From the NCBI GenBank assembly GCA_948567375.1, contig OX419762.1:11972001-12036000 (forward strand): a stretch of DNA of 64,000 nucleotides. The letters run 5' to 3'. Below, piece by piece: positions 45,980 through 59,179 of this stretch; the stretch's first letter is position 1; each line of letters begins with the position of its first letter. The stretch comes from Lunularia cruciata. Lineage: Eukaryota; Streptophyta; Marchantiopsida; Lunulariales; Lunulariaceae. Under the pieces are notes generated by a model, which saw only the letters and a list, made by a program, of their open reading frames with translations, searched no databases and was not told where the DNA came from. The position numbers and the translations under genes are program-made.

Positions 45980-48900
45980 GTAAGTTTTGTATGACTTTGT
46001 GTATATGTATTCAGGTGATTGGGCACTCGATGTTTCCGAAAGGTTTACTTAGTGGGAGTGTGGAGACAGGAATGTACGCCTTTTATTAGTTCGTGTAGTT
46101 ACACTCCCAATTCTCCGAAAAGGGCTGGTTTGCAAATTTTTACTATCATCTGAAGCTTTGCTTTTCGGGTTACAGGACTTCCGGGAACACACAAACCAAG
46201 TATGCTTACAGAAATGGTGGGGGTGTCGGATTGGCATCCCTGTTGAACGGCTCTCGCTAGTGAACCATTAACTTCTATGGGTATCGATACATTTTTTCCC
46301 TCGACCCACAAAACCTCTGGTCAGAGAGGTCTGCATCGGTATGCCGAGCATTGTATAGTCGAGGCCGGAAATGTCCACCAATTGCAAAGTCTGTCTTGCC
46401 AAGCAGACTGCCCGTATTGTGCACCGCGTAATGTTCAAATGTTGACATCTTTAGGGCTGCAGCAATTCGTGGAATGGAGAAGTTCAATTTTGACCCGAGA
46501 CATAGGTCAGCAGTGATGATGGCACTTGTGATCCATTTGGATAGAATCTTGATGGACGGGAGGACATTCTAGTCATGGACGACGCAGATATGGTCTGTTG
46601 CCTGAAGATGAGAAATGAAGTAGATGTGGAAAAAAAGATTGTGGATCATTCTAGGATTTCTCCTTGCTTTGGTCCACAACTTGAATCATGAGTTGATTTG
46701 TATAGTTTACTGTGCTGTGTCTGACGTTTCTTAAGGTAGCATGGTGATGGAGTTGCTGCATTTACAACTAACCTCAGGTTTGTTCGGAGAAAAGTTGCTC
46801 GAGGCTATGGAGGCTATGCGGCATGAAAGTATTAAATTCTCTGACCTTTACTGACACTGTGTTTGTCAAACTGTGGTTTCCAAGCATTTTCAACGTCTTC
46901 TGGTATGAAAGAGAATTTTGGCATTCTTGAGATAGGCCTGAGGTTACGCAGTAGATGAAACTGCTCGCTTTGACAAAATTGCTCAAAATGTAGATTTCCA
47001 GATGTATACGGGACCACATGAATGAGGGAAATATGTCGACAAAAGAGTAGTGCCGAGATTCTTCGGCTATAGTTGTAAACTTTGAATTGTTAAACGACTT
47101 CCAGATCAGGTGTTCTGATTCTTTCGTCCTGGATGTGACATCTCTTTAGCTCTCTCTCTTCCACATAAATCTTGGGTTTGGACCATCTGTTCAAATCTGA
47201 ATTTAGTGGAACTTGTAGATCAGTGGAATCGTGTAATCTTGAGAGAGAAGGAAAAGATCCAACAAATATGGCAAGTTTCCCCTGATCGAAGAGATATAGG
47301 AACGGATATTTTATTTCACTTCTTCAAGCAATGGGCAGTCCAGACACACTAACGTCTCCTAATTGCCAGAATCTGATGTCGCTGTAAAGGGGACCCATAT
47401 TCCATCGAACGCTTCCTGTCTCCTCTGCTTCTAAGGAAGAATGGATATTCGCCACCTCATTTCTTAACCCTCTCCTTTGTGCTGTGGTTATTTGACGTTT
47501 AAGTTTCTGGGCCAGTGTGTAGCTTCCACACTATTCGGTTGTCAGTTATTGCTGCCCGTTTGGTTGGAGTGACTCTCTCATTCCCACTTACGGAGTACCG
47601 GTTGGTATTCTTACTGAGTTCAATCATGTTACAAACAAGGAATCCTTGATGAATTCAGGGGTAGATTTTACTGGATTGAGTCCCAGGAGGTGAACTCCGA
47701 GCTTGACTTTCTTTAATACAATAACTTCATTTTCATTCCCATGAATGCCCGCATGACTCAACGACCTGTCAGAGACATCAAGCGATTTTTGCTCCAAGGT
47801 CGCAAGCGAATCATCCGATTGCATAGACTGGAACATACCCTGAAGAGCAAGCAGGGATGGATCCAAATCTGTTGTTAGACGAAGGACACAGAACACGACG
47901 AAACGATGACTTCACACACCACTCGTGTGTGAATCACAGCAGTGGTTCCTGATTGCAAGACCCTCACATTGAAGATGAAGACCGGTATGTAGCTGCTATT
48001 TATTCTGGACGAAGAACGTAGCTCATCTAGAAAAGCTGAGGAACCTGGTGAAGTTGACTACAGAAACACCGAGTGCGACCTAATTTTGCAGACTACAAGG
48101 TGTGAGAAGAAACCATGTACTTAGAAAAGCATATCCCCATTTAACGAAAATCATAAGGGCGCCTCTCCAGCTCTTAAATGGGAAACACGTCTGTCCTATC
48201 CCCTAGGAGAAAATAGCCATGGGGTCTCCAACCAGCAAGACATAGTCAAAGCCATAGACAAGAAACCAAATTTAGGACGGAAGAATCTCTCACTATTATA
48301 CCATGAATTGATAAAGGGCCCGGGCCATCATTGAATTGACGAGAAGCAGCTACACGTCTAGTAGCATTAAGGGAATTAATCATTTCCTGCTGAAAATTCC
48401 GTGTCAAGACATTGTTGAGAGCGATTCTCAACAAATATGTATATTCTGAGCAACGAATAATATTTCTGAGCAATTAGTACACGAGGACAGGCACTGTTAG
48501 ATTAGATAAGCAGATAGGCTTGTCTTACCTATGATAATTTGGACAGTGCTAATTAGTCACTCAAGTGTGCAACAATCCAGGCTGCCAAAAAGTCTGGAAT
48601 ATATTCACTCTAGCAGAGCCCGCCTCCTGAATTACACGCACCGCCAACTTCGGCCAATGATGTAAAAATACGCATGTGGTGTTTTATTCCACAAGTCACA
48701 AAGGACCTAAATTTGTCAAGTCAAAGTACAGTTGAGGACGTAAGGAGAGACAGCCTTGATTCTGCATTCATGCGTTAGGAACATACTCCCCGTTGGACAG
48801 AAGTTGTTGTGATCGAGGAATTGCGTCTGGGTGGATATACTGGTATTTATTCCGCGGTGCCTTTCAAGTTCTCTTTGGAATTGCAGCTGATGCTTAATTG

Positions 48901-49396
48901 TCTCCCTGTGAACTAGAGGTCCTGTGAGTGGTACGTGGATTTGCAGATGTCTTGACACAGAACCAACAACCACACCGATAGAATCTGCCCAAGGAGGAGT
49001 TCAGGAGATTGAGCTTCTAACTCGTTGATGCCGCTGCTACTTTCCTCCTCCAACCCACCAAGAGATAGGTGGATCGATTGCGTATTTTATCCTGGTGGTG
49101 GTAGCGTTTATTTCGTGCGGAGCAAGTTTGGAAGTTTGTGAAGTCCTGGAAGAAAGGAAAGAGAAGGGTTTCCTTCGGTGGTGGTCTATCTAGGGCTGAA
49201 TTATTTTAGTCAAAGGAGAAAGAATTGGGATTTGGTGGTGCACATGGTGATAGTCGGCTTGGCAGTGAAGAAGAAAAATTGGGTTTCTTCATCTCCTGTT
49301 GTTGCCTGAGGAGGTCTTTTCTCCTCGTGACTTGACCAATTGAGGAGGAACCTACAACCAGAATAAACAAGACAGGGTTGAGGAGTTGAGGATAGG
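45980..49396. other. No recognised gene between bL36m and PXN
   Basis: Composition is gene-like, with several 60-90-codon frames on both strands (46,277-46,516 plus; 47,624-47,896 minus; 48,246-48,473 minus; 48,716-48,973 minus). Some start with GTG or TTG only, and none shows a domain I recognise. They may be exons of an unrecognised minus-strand gene or parts of a noncoding transcript. The last ~250 bp before 49,397 should be the PXN leader. Confidence 0.4.
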
Positions 49397-50491
49397 ATGT
49401 CGGACGCCGTGGTGAATGGATTGGCCGGGGCAGGAGGTGGGATCGTTGCACAGCTTCTGACGTACCCTCTTCAGGCTGTGAACACACGGCAGCAAACGGA
49501 GAGGAAAGCGAAGAAAGGAGGAGCTGGGGTGCCTCCAGGTGCGGGGGAGTCATCAGTGAGGAAGGCAGCATCACAGGGAACATTGAATGAGCTTTGGAAG
49601 GTGGTGAGACAGGAGGGATGGGAAGGGTTGTACAGGGGTCTCTCGCCTTCACTGATCGGAACTGCTTGCTCTCAAGGGGTGTATTATTACTTCTACCAAT
49701 TGTTCAAAAATGAAGCGGAGGCAAGGTCCATCAGGAGGAGAAAGCGTGGTCTAGGGGATGGCTCGGTGGGAATGTTTGGATCTTTAATCGTTGCAGCAAT
49801 GGCCGGTTGTGTTAACGTGCTTATGACAAACCCTATCTGGGTTATTGTCACCCGAATGCAGACCCAAACTCAGGCCCAACAGTTCTCGAAGTTAGTCGGG
49901 AAGTCTGTTTCCACAGCGGAAAATATGCAGGAAACAGGTGCTGCTGCTGCCCCAAAGGTTGCTTCGCAGGGTGCAATTGCGACTGTAATGGAGCTTTATG
50001 ACGAAGCAGGGGTGGTGGGATTCTGGAAGGGGGTGCTGCCGACTTTGATAATGGTGAGTAACCCGGCAATACAGTTCATGATTTATGAAACTCTGCTCAA
50101 ATGGCTCACCAAGAAGCGGCCTTTGAAAAAAAATGGGTTGAAGCACACCACAGCCACAGAGGTGTTTGCTCTAGGTGCAATCGCAAAGTTGGGCGCCACT
50201 GTTGTTACTTATCCTCTATTGGTGGTGAAGTCTCGGCTTCAAGCCAAGCAAGAGATAGGAGGGGACAAAGCACATCAGTACACAGGAACTATAGATGCAA
50301 TTGGAAAAATGGTGCGCTATGAGGGTCTTCTTGGGTTCTACAAAGGGATGAGTACGAAGATTGTTCAGAGTGTTGTAGCTGCTGCTGTACTTTTCATGAT
50401 CAAAGAAGAGCTGGTAAAGGGGGCTAGAGCTTTGGTTACTAAGCGAGAGGATCTGACCAAGGCAGTTCGTATTGTCGAGATGAAGAAGTGA
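49397..50491 (+). CDS. PXN: Peroxisomal NAD carrier (mitochondrial carrier family)
   Basis: One uninterrupted frame encodes 364 residues with the three-fold repeat of mitochondrial carriers. Each repeat has its signature in the form typical of peroxisomal carriers: YPLQAVNTR (residues 23-31), NPIWVIVTR (145-153) and YPLLVVKSR (272-280). Conserved blocks MSDAVVNGLAGAGGGIVAQL, SQGVYYYFYQ, RRKRGLGDGSVGM, GFWKGVLPTLIMVSNP and YKGMSTKIVQSV follow the plant PXN/PMP36 family closely from the first residue. The protein should sit in the peroxisomal membrane with six helices and import NAD+ in exchange for other nucleotides for beta-oxidation. Two loops rich in G, A, S and Q (about 38-60 and 155-190) are the variable parts. 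No intron is present. The antisense frame at 49,206-49,652 is its shadow. AATAAA at about 50,892 may mark the 3' end. Confidence 0.95.
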   Translation: MSDAVVNGLAGAGGGIVAQLLTYPLQAVNTRQQTERKAKKGGAGVPPGAGESSVRKAASQGTLNELWKVVRQEGWEGLYRGLSPSLIGTACSQGVYYYFYQLFKNEAEARSIRRRKRGLGDGSVGMFGSLIVAAMAGCVNVLMTNPIWVIVTRMQTQTQAQQFSKLVGKSVSTAENMQETGAAAAPKVASQGAIATVMELYDEAGVVGFWKGVLPTLIMVSNPAIQFMIYETLLKWLTKKRPLKKNGLKHTTATEVFALGAIAKLGATVVTYPLLVVKSRLQAKQEIGGDKAHQYTGTIDAIGKMVRYEGLLGFYKGMSTKIVQSVVAAAVLFMIKEELVKGARALVTKREDLTKAVRIVEMKK

Positions 50492-50889
50492 GCAAGTACC
50501 AAAGTCTACCATGGAGGAACAGTTCTCTTATTACCTTGTGGATGTGCTGACAACCCATGTTGCAAATCACAAACAACACTTGCAGCAGTCGTTCTATTGC
50601 CGGATGAACGATGAACTTGACCTTCAAAGTTACGGACAGAAGTAGTTCATCTTGTAACGATTTGCAGTCCTCTAGTTCAGAAGCAAATTTGGCAGTATCA
50701 TAGCATCTCCAATTTATCACCATGATCTCCTACCCACCCATCGAAGGTGTGCAGTCAGGCAGGAGCCAAGAACAGCAATGGAACTGTCATAGAGTGTCTA
50801 GTTTATTGATTGACCATTATTTGTTACAACTCATTATGGATTTGCAGAGGCCAGAAATAAGATTGTGCCTTTTCTGCAACACATTGCTT

Positions 50890-50900
50890 GTAAATAAACT
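50890..50900 (+). terminator. Possible polyadenylation signal of PXN
   Basis: GTAAATAAACT, about 400 bp after the stop, is the first canonical AATAAA downstream. A 400-bp 3' untranslated region is plausible for a plant gene. Confidence 0.35.
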
Positions 50901-53900
50901 AGTTCCTAATTAGTTGGGTACCGTACGCGGTTCGGTTTAAGTGAACCGGCAGCATGAGTATGCGAAACCGGAGGAAACCGTAATTGAAAAAAAGATGATT
51001 ACCGTATAACAATGGCTTTCACAGTACAAGTGTATGAGCCACAGTCCTAACTGCTCGGGAAAGATCGTACATGAACTTCTCTAGTTCCACTTTACCATCG
51101 TCTGCTTCGAGTGTGGTGAATTCTCGAACCATTCTCGAGTCTCGAGTGAGGTACCAAGTTAGAACGATTCTGTCTCATTTATGGCCATATTAGTTCCTTT
51201 TGACACATTCAGATCGGAGAGCTGTTGTTGTGAGGATAAGGTTTGGAAGACTTTCTTGAATGCGCTGAATGTGGACTGATGAGGAACGATTCTGTTCTTT
51301 GTGAGAACCGGAAGCAGGACATCTCGCCTCCGTGCACCTCCTCATAAGCTTTCCTTGACAGCGTCTCAACCTGCAAATTCTTCTCGCACATCCGACTTCC
51401 TTTTGACATCTCCAGACGTTTATTAGTGAATAGAAATCTAGGTTTTGGAACCACAGATCCCTATGAAAATTTTACAATCGCCCACGAGGCAGGGGAGTGT
51501 TTGTCGCTGATAATCAGGTGTCACTAAGTTGGGAAAGAGACATCTTTCTGTGAAAACGGTGGATCGCAGTGTCTCTTTTTGGTGGTTTATCTCTCACGTG
51601 TACAGGCGGATCCCAGAACATAGCGCTGAATTCTGGAAAGTGATTCCAACAAAATGTGCATTGCTCAGCAACCTCTACTTGTCATGTCTTGGACGGATGC
51701 TCAGTTCTCATCGCGAGGAATGGCAGCAAACTTCTGTGTTGCATACGTATCAGCAGTAAGTTGGGTTTGCCGGCAATGTTTGATGTCATAGAGTAATTAG
51801 CTAATGGACCTAGCGCAGAATCTTTACCAGACTCCAGGTGTAGGTGATGCGGAACGTTTCAGCACACTGGTAAACTCTGTCGTGAAGTTCGGAGGAGGCT
51901 TAAGAATACGCTGAATCTTGAGAATTTCCAAAGGAGTGGAGTGCTGCGCTGCCAATTAATGTGCACTGGTTGAATTGAATTCATCTTTCCGGGTGGAATG
52001 TCTGTCCCCATTTTGAGGTTCAATGTTATCTACTAACTCTTGTAGGTTGTTGCATTCTCGATGGAGTTGTCCTACTGTTTAAGAAGTGATATTTTTACTC
52101 TGGTATGATAATTGAGCTTCAGTTTTCTCATGACAAGAAATATCAGGAACTCCCGTTTGTCCAAATCAGGACGCGGTTGCTGTGTGGTGCCAGTTTTCTT
52201 TAGTTTCTTGGATCGATTTAAGTTTTCTTGGTACAGTTACAGGGGTGCTCCGCAATAGGAGTAGCTGTCCAGGTTCGATGATCATCCGGTGACGTGGGGA
52301 GAAACATCATCTTCAAATGCTTTGAACATCAACAATTAGTCTTCGTTTCAAGGGGTGAAACAAACGCTCGGTCTGAAAGAATGGAACTTCGGCTGGGGAG
52401 AACATGAAAGGGCGGTTCAACAGTTCCAGGAGTGCTGTAGCATCTCCACCCATGGAAGAGCCTTGTTTCTGTCATTGCTCCTGCGGAGATTGCTGATCTC
52501 GACTTTTGAAACGATTTCAATCATGAGCGGGTTTGGACTATTGGTGCAGCCATGATGGAATACGTTGTCAAGACTTGCTTCCACTTCCTGCAACTTATTA
52601 TCTTCTTATATGTAGCGAGATAGATCGAGTATCTTCTTATATGTCGCAGACTTCCAAACCTCACATGTCCTTCAATTAACCTTTTCTTTCTAAACGTCAA
52701 AGAAGAGGGACGTTCCTGTTTCTTGGGTTCAACTCGCAGTAGCTGATCAAACACGAGGTGACTACCAACATCAAAATGGAGTATAACGACAACACAGTCG
52801 ATGACCTCTTTACAGGTACTCCCTTTAATTCAGAAAATTGTGGGGCCCTGGCGCCTGGAGTCAAGTCGCAGTGAGATATATGCCACTATTTGACCGTCAC
52901 TGGTAAAAATGCATTTCAGTTCCTCTGTTGGTCAAAGAAATCAGCTTCACAAGTCTCACTACCTCTGTTACTTTTTTAGCCCTAATTTGGATATTTTGGT
53001 AGACTTCCAGACAAGAGATCAAATCAGATCAAAGGAGAAGTGTACATGTGAGACGACTGTAAGAGCTTCGGAAGAATGTTCTCGCACAACCAGAAAATAG
53101 GCCCGAACCAGCAGAAATGCCTGAAAATGTCCAACCGTTCAGTCTAAGTTTAAGGTCCAGATCACAGTACTACTCCGGAGCAGAACACACCAAACCTCGA
53201 AGAAACAGGGGCATGGCACCTTTGGGTTAATTCTACCCTACAAGATCAAAGCTCCGAAACTGAGTGCGAGGACCCAAAGAGATTTGGAACGTCTTCAATA
53301 CCTGAAAGGTTGCTTGAACTTCAGACGTTTAAGTAAAGCTCCTGAAGGGATCAATACGTTTCGTGATCATCCGTAAATATCCCATTAGCTTAACTTGTTG
53401 CCTGGAACCTAGTATAAATATGAGGTAATGTTTAGAACTAAGGGTATTGGTACCTCAGCACTTGACACGCTGCGCTGAAACTTAGGCAACGGAGTGTTAC
53501 AGTACAGTCTTTAGATTTTGTAGCTTCAATACCAATAACCTCAAGTCAGTATATGAATTTCAAGTTCCACGGTGAGCGGAAACTCTGATCTTTGAAACAT
53601 CCAAATCGTGGTAATGGAGGACTAAATTGAAACTCTTACAAGCAATCTTGGAGAGCGAGTCGTCTACACGGTTTAATTGAGTTTGCAATCTGGAACCTAA
53701 GCAATCTAAGGGTTTGATTGCATTTTGAACACGTATCATCGGAAAAGCGCAAGACCGGAGCCCGGTGGATGTAAGAACATTGAGCCTTTAAATTGGTGGC
53801 GTTTGGAATCAGACATCTAAACCTTTGGAATCTTATATTGTAGAGGTACAGATGCAACGTAAATTTCTCCATTTCTTCTCTGAAGAAGGAATCCAGCCTC

Positions 53901-54110
53901 GTTTCCGTCAGCTTTCATGTAGATATTGGCCACCTTGCACATGCTCTGACATGTTGATACCTTCTCATAACTCTGATGGACGCCAAAGCATGTTTGACCT
54001 GCTTAGAGCCTACAGAAATGTATCAATACAGCTGAAAAAGGTTTCCACCTGGTGAGGATTCGGTAAGTAGGCATATGAATGCTGTAATAAGTTTCAGTTA
54101 CCGTAACTAG
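50901..54110. other. No recognised gene; should hold the PF20 promoter and first exon
   Basis: Composition is balanced and gene-like, without a recognised domain. A frame from the ATG at 53,852 to 54,055 (MQRKFLHFFSEEGIQPRF onward) ends close to two good donors (CACCTG then GTGAGG; GATTCG then GTAAGT at 54,063). Neither joins the first recognised PF20 exon in frame. Short inverted words (CGGTTC ... GAACCG near 50,929-50,950) are minor. Confidence 0.35.
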
Positions 54111-57100
54111 AGAGACGAAACGAAAGTGGTGAATGTGACTCTTGTACCCAATGCAGATGCTGCTACTTTGGACCGCGACATTAGTGAAGAAGGCAAAACA
54201 GAGTACACCTTTGAGGAAGTTGAAATGGATAGTGAAACCGAAGCTGAGGATGATGCTCAGTCGGAGGATCTGGATGCTACCATGCGGTCCATACAAAAGC
54301 TGACTTTTCTGATGGGTACTTCTTCGTGCTTTCTTATCTTCCAAAGCCGAGATCATGATTCACAGGGAACGAACATCTAAAGTACCTGGTTTTTGCTACC
54401 TCGGACTGGTAGCGAAATTTGGACGATCTGAGCTTATTTTCGCCCTATAGGAAATAGATTTTGACTTAGTCCGTCTATTGTTCCTGATGGTGTGTGTAGG
54501 CAAGAACAAGGGGATTTCAGCAGGTGTCACCACAAAACTCAAAACATATGGGGAGGTTATGGACGATTTCGTGAGGAATTTTCTTATCCAGAATGGTTGC
54601 GTCAAGACTGTTGAATGCTTTGAGGTACGAAGATGATATTCTACGCTCGAGGATAGGCTCCTATAACCAAGAAGCCTAGCATTGGAAGAATTCTAGGAGT
54701 CGTTCAGGCATCTATCTTGTGGAGATGAAGAAAGTTTGATTGTGTGAATACAAGGCTGGGACATTCGGTTGCTGTTCAAACAATGCTATGAGTAATGTGA
54801 TGAAGTTTACGCCACTTGAGTAGACTCGACAAGCGCGAAGATGCTGATGCTAGACCGACAATGGTTGGCAATCTGAGCCTTTTTGGCTGTCTTAACCGTT
54901 TAGTTCTGATACTTTGGTCGAAATGACCGGTCTATGCAGACGGAATGGTATGACCTGAAGCAAAGGGGACGTTTGTTGGAGTGCCAATTAGGGGAGCCAC
55001 CTGACGAGTATACCCGCTCGTTGCAAGTCCAGGACATTTTGAGTAAAGTACAAGAGCAGCTGAAGCAAGTCAACCTCCTCGCACAGTACTCTTCCCCCCC
55101 ATTACTTTCTTTTACTTTCCTGTTGTATAACTGAACAACCCTGTCAACTGCAATACGTAATTATTGCCTGTTCAGTCAGCCTGCTGCTCGTCGTTTTGGT
55201 GGTTCTTCTTAGATTGTATGTTGGGATGTCATCAGCTAAAACACAAAGATTGACGAGTCAACAAGTCTATCAAACTGATAATCGTTAGACAAGCACAGAA
55301 TGGATTGCAGGCTTCCTATGACAGTTCGTTCAGACTGCAGATGTCGGCAGGAAATGACGGATAAATTCCGTAAGGAGCGAAACGTGCATCGTATGCATCA
55401 TTGCCGTATAGCCCAAGAAAAGAACAAGCTGATCAACGATATGAAGGTTTTTCATTTGAATCTTCGTGTTCTTCCGCAGCATATGCACGTTTACCATTTC
55501 GGGATATGTAGAAGAAGTGTGTATTTGTTGGAAGCTACAGATTACGTATTCACCTTAGGTGTTCTCCTTCTGCAGAATCTGATTCACTAAACTTTATAAA
55601 TCACAGCTGCTACGGAAGCATTATGCCAGATATGAGCCAATAATACGCGCATTGAAAAAGAAGTACGAGACTGTAACACGGTCAAAGGCAATGATCATGC
55701 TTGAACGCGATAAACTCAAGGAGCTGGTAAGATCCTCCCAAATTCAGGTAGATCGTCTCCATCGTTTAGGCTGGCTTGAAGATCTCAACGGAAGGAACAA
55801 TGTCCCGAACCGGGCTGTAGGAGTTCGGAGTAAATGTATTATCTAAAGGAGTCTTTAGGTTTGTTGTGAACACCTCCTAAAATATGAAGAGTGAATGTTC
55901 TCCAAAATCAACATGAAGGTGAGGATGCAGCCCCACCTCGAGACCATCTTTAAATCAGTCATACACATCAAGACTGACAGTCTATTTAACAATGACGAGA
56001 GGTCAAAGCAAACCACTCAATGAGAATCCTTTTACTAGGGAGATTAGTTGACTTGTTGTACAGTGACTTTGGGCAGATTGAGCAGGCTGGTCTAAACAAA
56101 GAAGATGATAGCGAATCAGTTGTTAAGGAGCAGAAAGTAGAACCAGCCGCCTTGTACATGGGGAAACCAGATCCTCTTGTCATGGTTCGCCCGGATCGTC
56201 GGACAATTATAGATGCTACCCCAAAGCCTTCAACCGTTCAGAAGTTCGCGTTACGCAGAACTTTCAAAGGCCACTCGATGTCTGTTAGCAAGTGAGTTTT
56301 GCCACATAAACAAGTGCTTTGAACTGCATAGAGGCCGGAAGAAATCCAAGTTATTGATGTTGCTAACACCTATCAGATCAAGCCCTTGTCATAGATTATT
56401 ATTAACCTCTGAGTAAATCATAACACATATCCCGAACTTGCAGCTAGCACGGAGCAGTTGATGTCTGTAAGAAGAAAGCGAAAAGGGACTGTAGTGAGCC
56501 ACAGCTTTCACTCGTTCTCAGAATCTTTCCACATTTGACTAAATTATGACCTAGGCGTAATTCATCAGTACCACAACTGTCTAACATGTAAACTAGATAA
56601 CAGCGTCACTTGTGTCATTGTCTAAAGCTGATCAACAAATCCAGACCACTAACTTAGTTTCTCTTTTTATGGAAGTCCGTTGAGCAGTCAACTGGACGAA
56701 GATTCATGTTTCATACTTTATTGCAGTTCTCTTATGGGTTTATCATATTTATGCAGCATTGTGATTCACCCGAAAAAACCAGTGGTAGTAACTGCCTCAG
56801 ATGATGCTACATGGAGGATGTGGGGCTTGCCAGCTGGTGATCTGATTATGACAGGAGATGGACATAAGGATTGGGTTGCAGGCCTTAGCTTTCATCCAAA
56901 GTTAAGTTTGTGCACCTCAGTTCCTTGATGACCACGAAAGCCTGATCGACGTTAATATTCCGTCATTTTGTACATGGAATTGGTATTGATAGCCTCTGGC
57001 AGAACCACAGTAGCCCAAGTTGATTGCCTATACTACTTGTTGGTCTCAGTTTGATGTGAGAGTAATTGGTAACATATTTTCATACTTAACCTGGAACAGA

Positions 57101-59179
57101 AGTAGTTACCAAATGTATCAGAGTAATAGCCATTCCAGTCACAACTAGTAAGGTAACATAAAGTTTTCATGGGTGCAGCGGAATGCAGTTGGCATCATCA
57201 TCTGGAGATTGTACGGTGAAAATTTGGAGCTTCGAGAAAGCTCGTTGTATTCATACGTTTTCTGATCACACTCAGGTTTCCTTCTCATCTTCTCAGATTT
57301 GGGCTTTTCTGAGTGATCAAGAGTGATTACAATTCTACCTAAGCGCTGCGGTGGACTAGCTATTTGACTGTTTCTCATTGTGAAGAGGTGTATTTCGGAT
57401 TGGAGGTGCTAAAGAATTTTTCTGATGGAAATGAGAAATGTCGGCTATGTTGAGTTAAAGGACGCATGAAGGGTAGTCCCCGCTGCCACATAACCATGAC
57501 ATGGCGAGTGTGTTTCCGATCTCAGGCTGTGTGGGCAGTTGCTTACCATGACAGCGGAGAGGTCCTTGGAAGCTCTTCTCTAGATAACACTGCACGTATC
57601 TGGGATCTTGCCAGGTACTACTAAATATTCTGCAAGGTGCACAAGAGATAGAAATACAGAGCATGTGTGTTTGTGGTGTCTCATTGTTGTAGCTTAACGT
57701 CAAAAGATCATTGACGAAAAGAGAAGAAAAGAGTGGACAAATTCACAAGCACAAAATGCCAGAAGACCTCAGAAATTAAATGGCTTACTGTGAAATTGGA
57801 AGAGAAATATTGATTGCCTGACTTAATTGTATCCTGCGTGAGTGATAAGGGGATGCATATGTTCCGGTGACGTAAAACTGAAATCAATTTAATTGCATCG
57901 GTTCCAGTGGTGAGGAGAGTTCCTCTTGTCTTCCCATTGCTTCAGTGTGTACCCACCAGTTTAGGCTCTCAATTTTATTGTGTACTAGTGGAATGCAGAA
58001 AGGCACATTATAATTTGGTGATTAGTTTTGTCTTCATGTTCTTTCCTTTCAAGTCATTTTCGTCTAACAGATGATCTGGAAACATGTTCTGAAACAGCAT
58101 GAAGTGTCGAGGAACTCTGAGAGGACATGTGGACTCGGTAAATTCAGTGATGTGGCAATCGTATTGCAGTATACTTTGCACATCATCTAGTGACAAGACA
58201 GTCAGCTTATGGGATACGAGGGCCGCCCTGTGTGTCCAGACGTTTTACGGGCACGAGGCCTCTTGCAATCATGCAACTTTCTGTCCAAGGGTAATCCCTT
58301 GTCTCCTCACAAAATGAACAACTAAGTTGGACCTGTGATTGATCAGGGCTAGGCCATGAACTGAGGAGAAGAAGTGTAAGAGAAAATTTGTAGTCAACAT
58401 CAGCTTCAAATTCAGACTCTTTGTTTTTGTACTTAATTTCTTCAGGGATGCATTTGTTCATGGTAATGATATGGAGTCAAAGTACCAGGAGTGCCAATAT
58501 CATGGCAATCATAATTGAGTTCTTTCGTGATATTGCAGGGTAGCTTGATAGCATCCGTTGATGCTGATGGAGTGCTGAAAGTATGGGATGTTCGTCAAGT
58601 CCAGGAACGCCATATGATTAACGTAGGACCACATTCAGCCAACAAAGTGTGCTTCGATCCAAGTGGAACGATAATTGCCATTGCAAGCAATGACAGTCAT
58701 ATGAAATGGTGGGTTCCATTTGCTCTTGATGACTAACTCTTTACTGCTTTCGGATTGCAGATAGACTGCCTGTGACTGCAGAGTTATCTCCATATGAAGT
58801 AAGAATATAGAATAGACGTGCAGTGGTTCTGGAAAACCCAAGCGATACTATAGGGATGAACTGCATTTTACCAATTGGCGTAAACACAGCTGCCAAGCAG
58901 GATGACTATCGAGATTTAGGCAGCACTCACTTGATGGCTTTGTCTTCATTGTGCATGGGAGGCAGCATTTCAACTCATTTATATGGATAAGCTATTGAGC
59001 GTCATGGACTTTTTCAGATATCGTTTCGATGGTTTTGCAGTTTCCAAGTTGAGATGGAGGTAGTACCCGTGAATGACCTCACAGGCCACAAGGGTGCTGT
59101 TCAAGCTTTAGTTTTCGATCCTCTTGGGAAGTTCTTGATCTCAGGTGGCTCGGATGGTACTTTCAGATGCTGGGCCTGA
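54111..59179 (+). CDS. PF20 / SPAG16 axonemal central-pair WD40 protein, start not resolved
   Basis: Twelve exons join in frame by GT-AG rules (ends): 54,315; 54,500-54,624; 54,940-55,085; 55,299-55,446 (its start could be 55,311 or 55,341); 55,607-55,726; 56,077-56,291; 56,757-56,900; 57,179-57,275; 57,526-57,614; 58,098-58,290; 58,539-58,708; 59,041-59,179. About 591 residues result, near the ~600 of Chlamydomonas PF20. The order fits the family: acidic YTFEEVEMDSE, the MDDFVRNFLIQNG helix pair, TEWYDLKQRG, the coiled coil with KERNVHRMHH and AQEKNKLINDMK, then ARYEPIIRAL. Seven WD blades follow from about residue 300, ending GGSDGTFRCWA. PF20 holds the central microtubule pair together and is needed for flagellar beating. 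In this first exon no in-frame ATG follows the upstream TAG (54,108) until 54,225, inside the conserved block. A 5' exon is therefore missing, or translation starts late. Confidence 0.92.

Noticed and set aside
45605-46500. Minus- and plus-strand frames overlapping the bL36m intron and 3' region
   Set aside because: They overlap each other on opposite strands and show no domain; treated as chance frames.
49206-49652. 148-codon minus-strand frame
   Set aside because: It lies antisense to the start of the strongly conserved PXN gene and has a P/S/L-rich, shadow-type composition.
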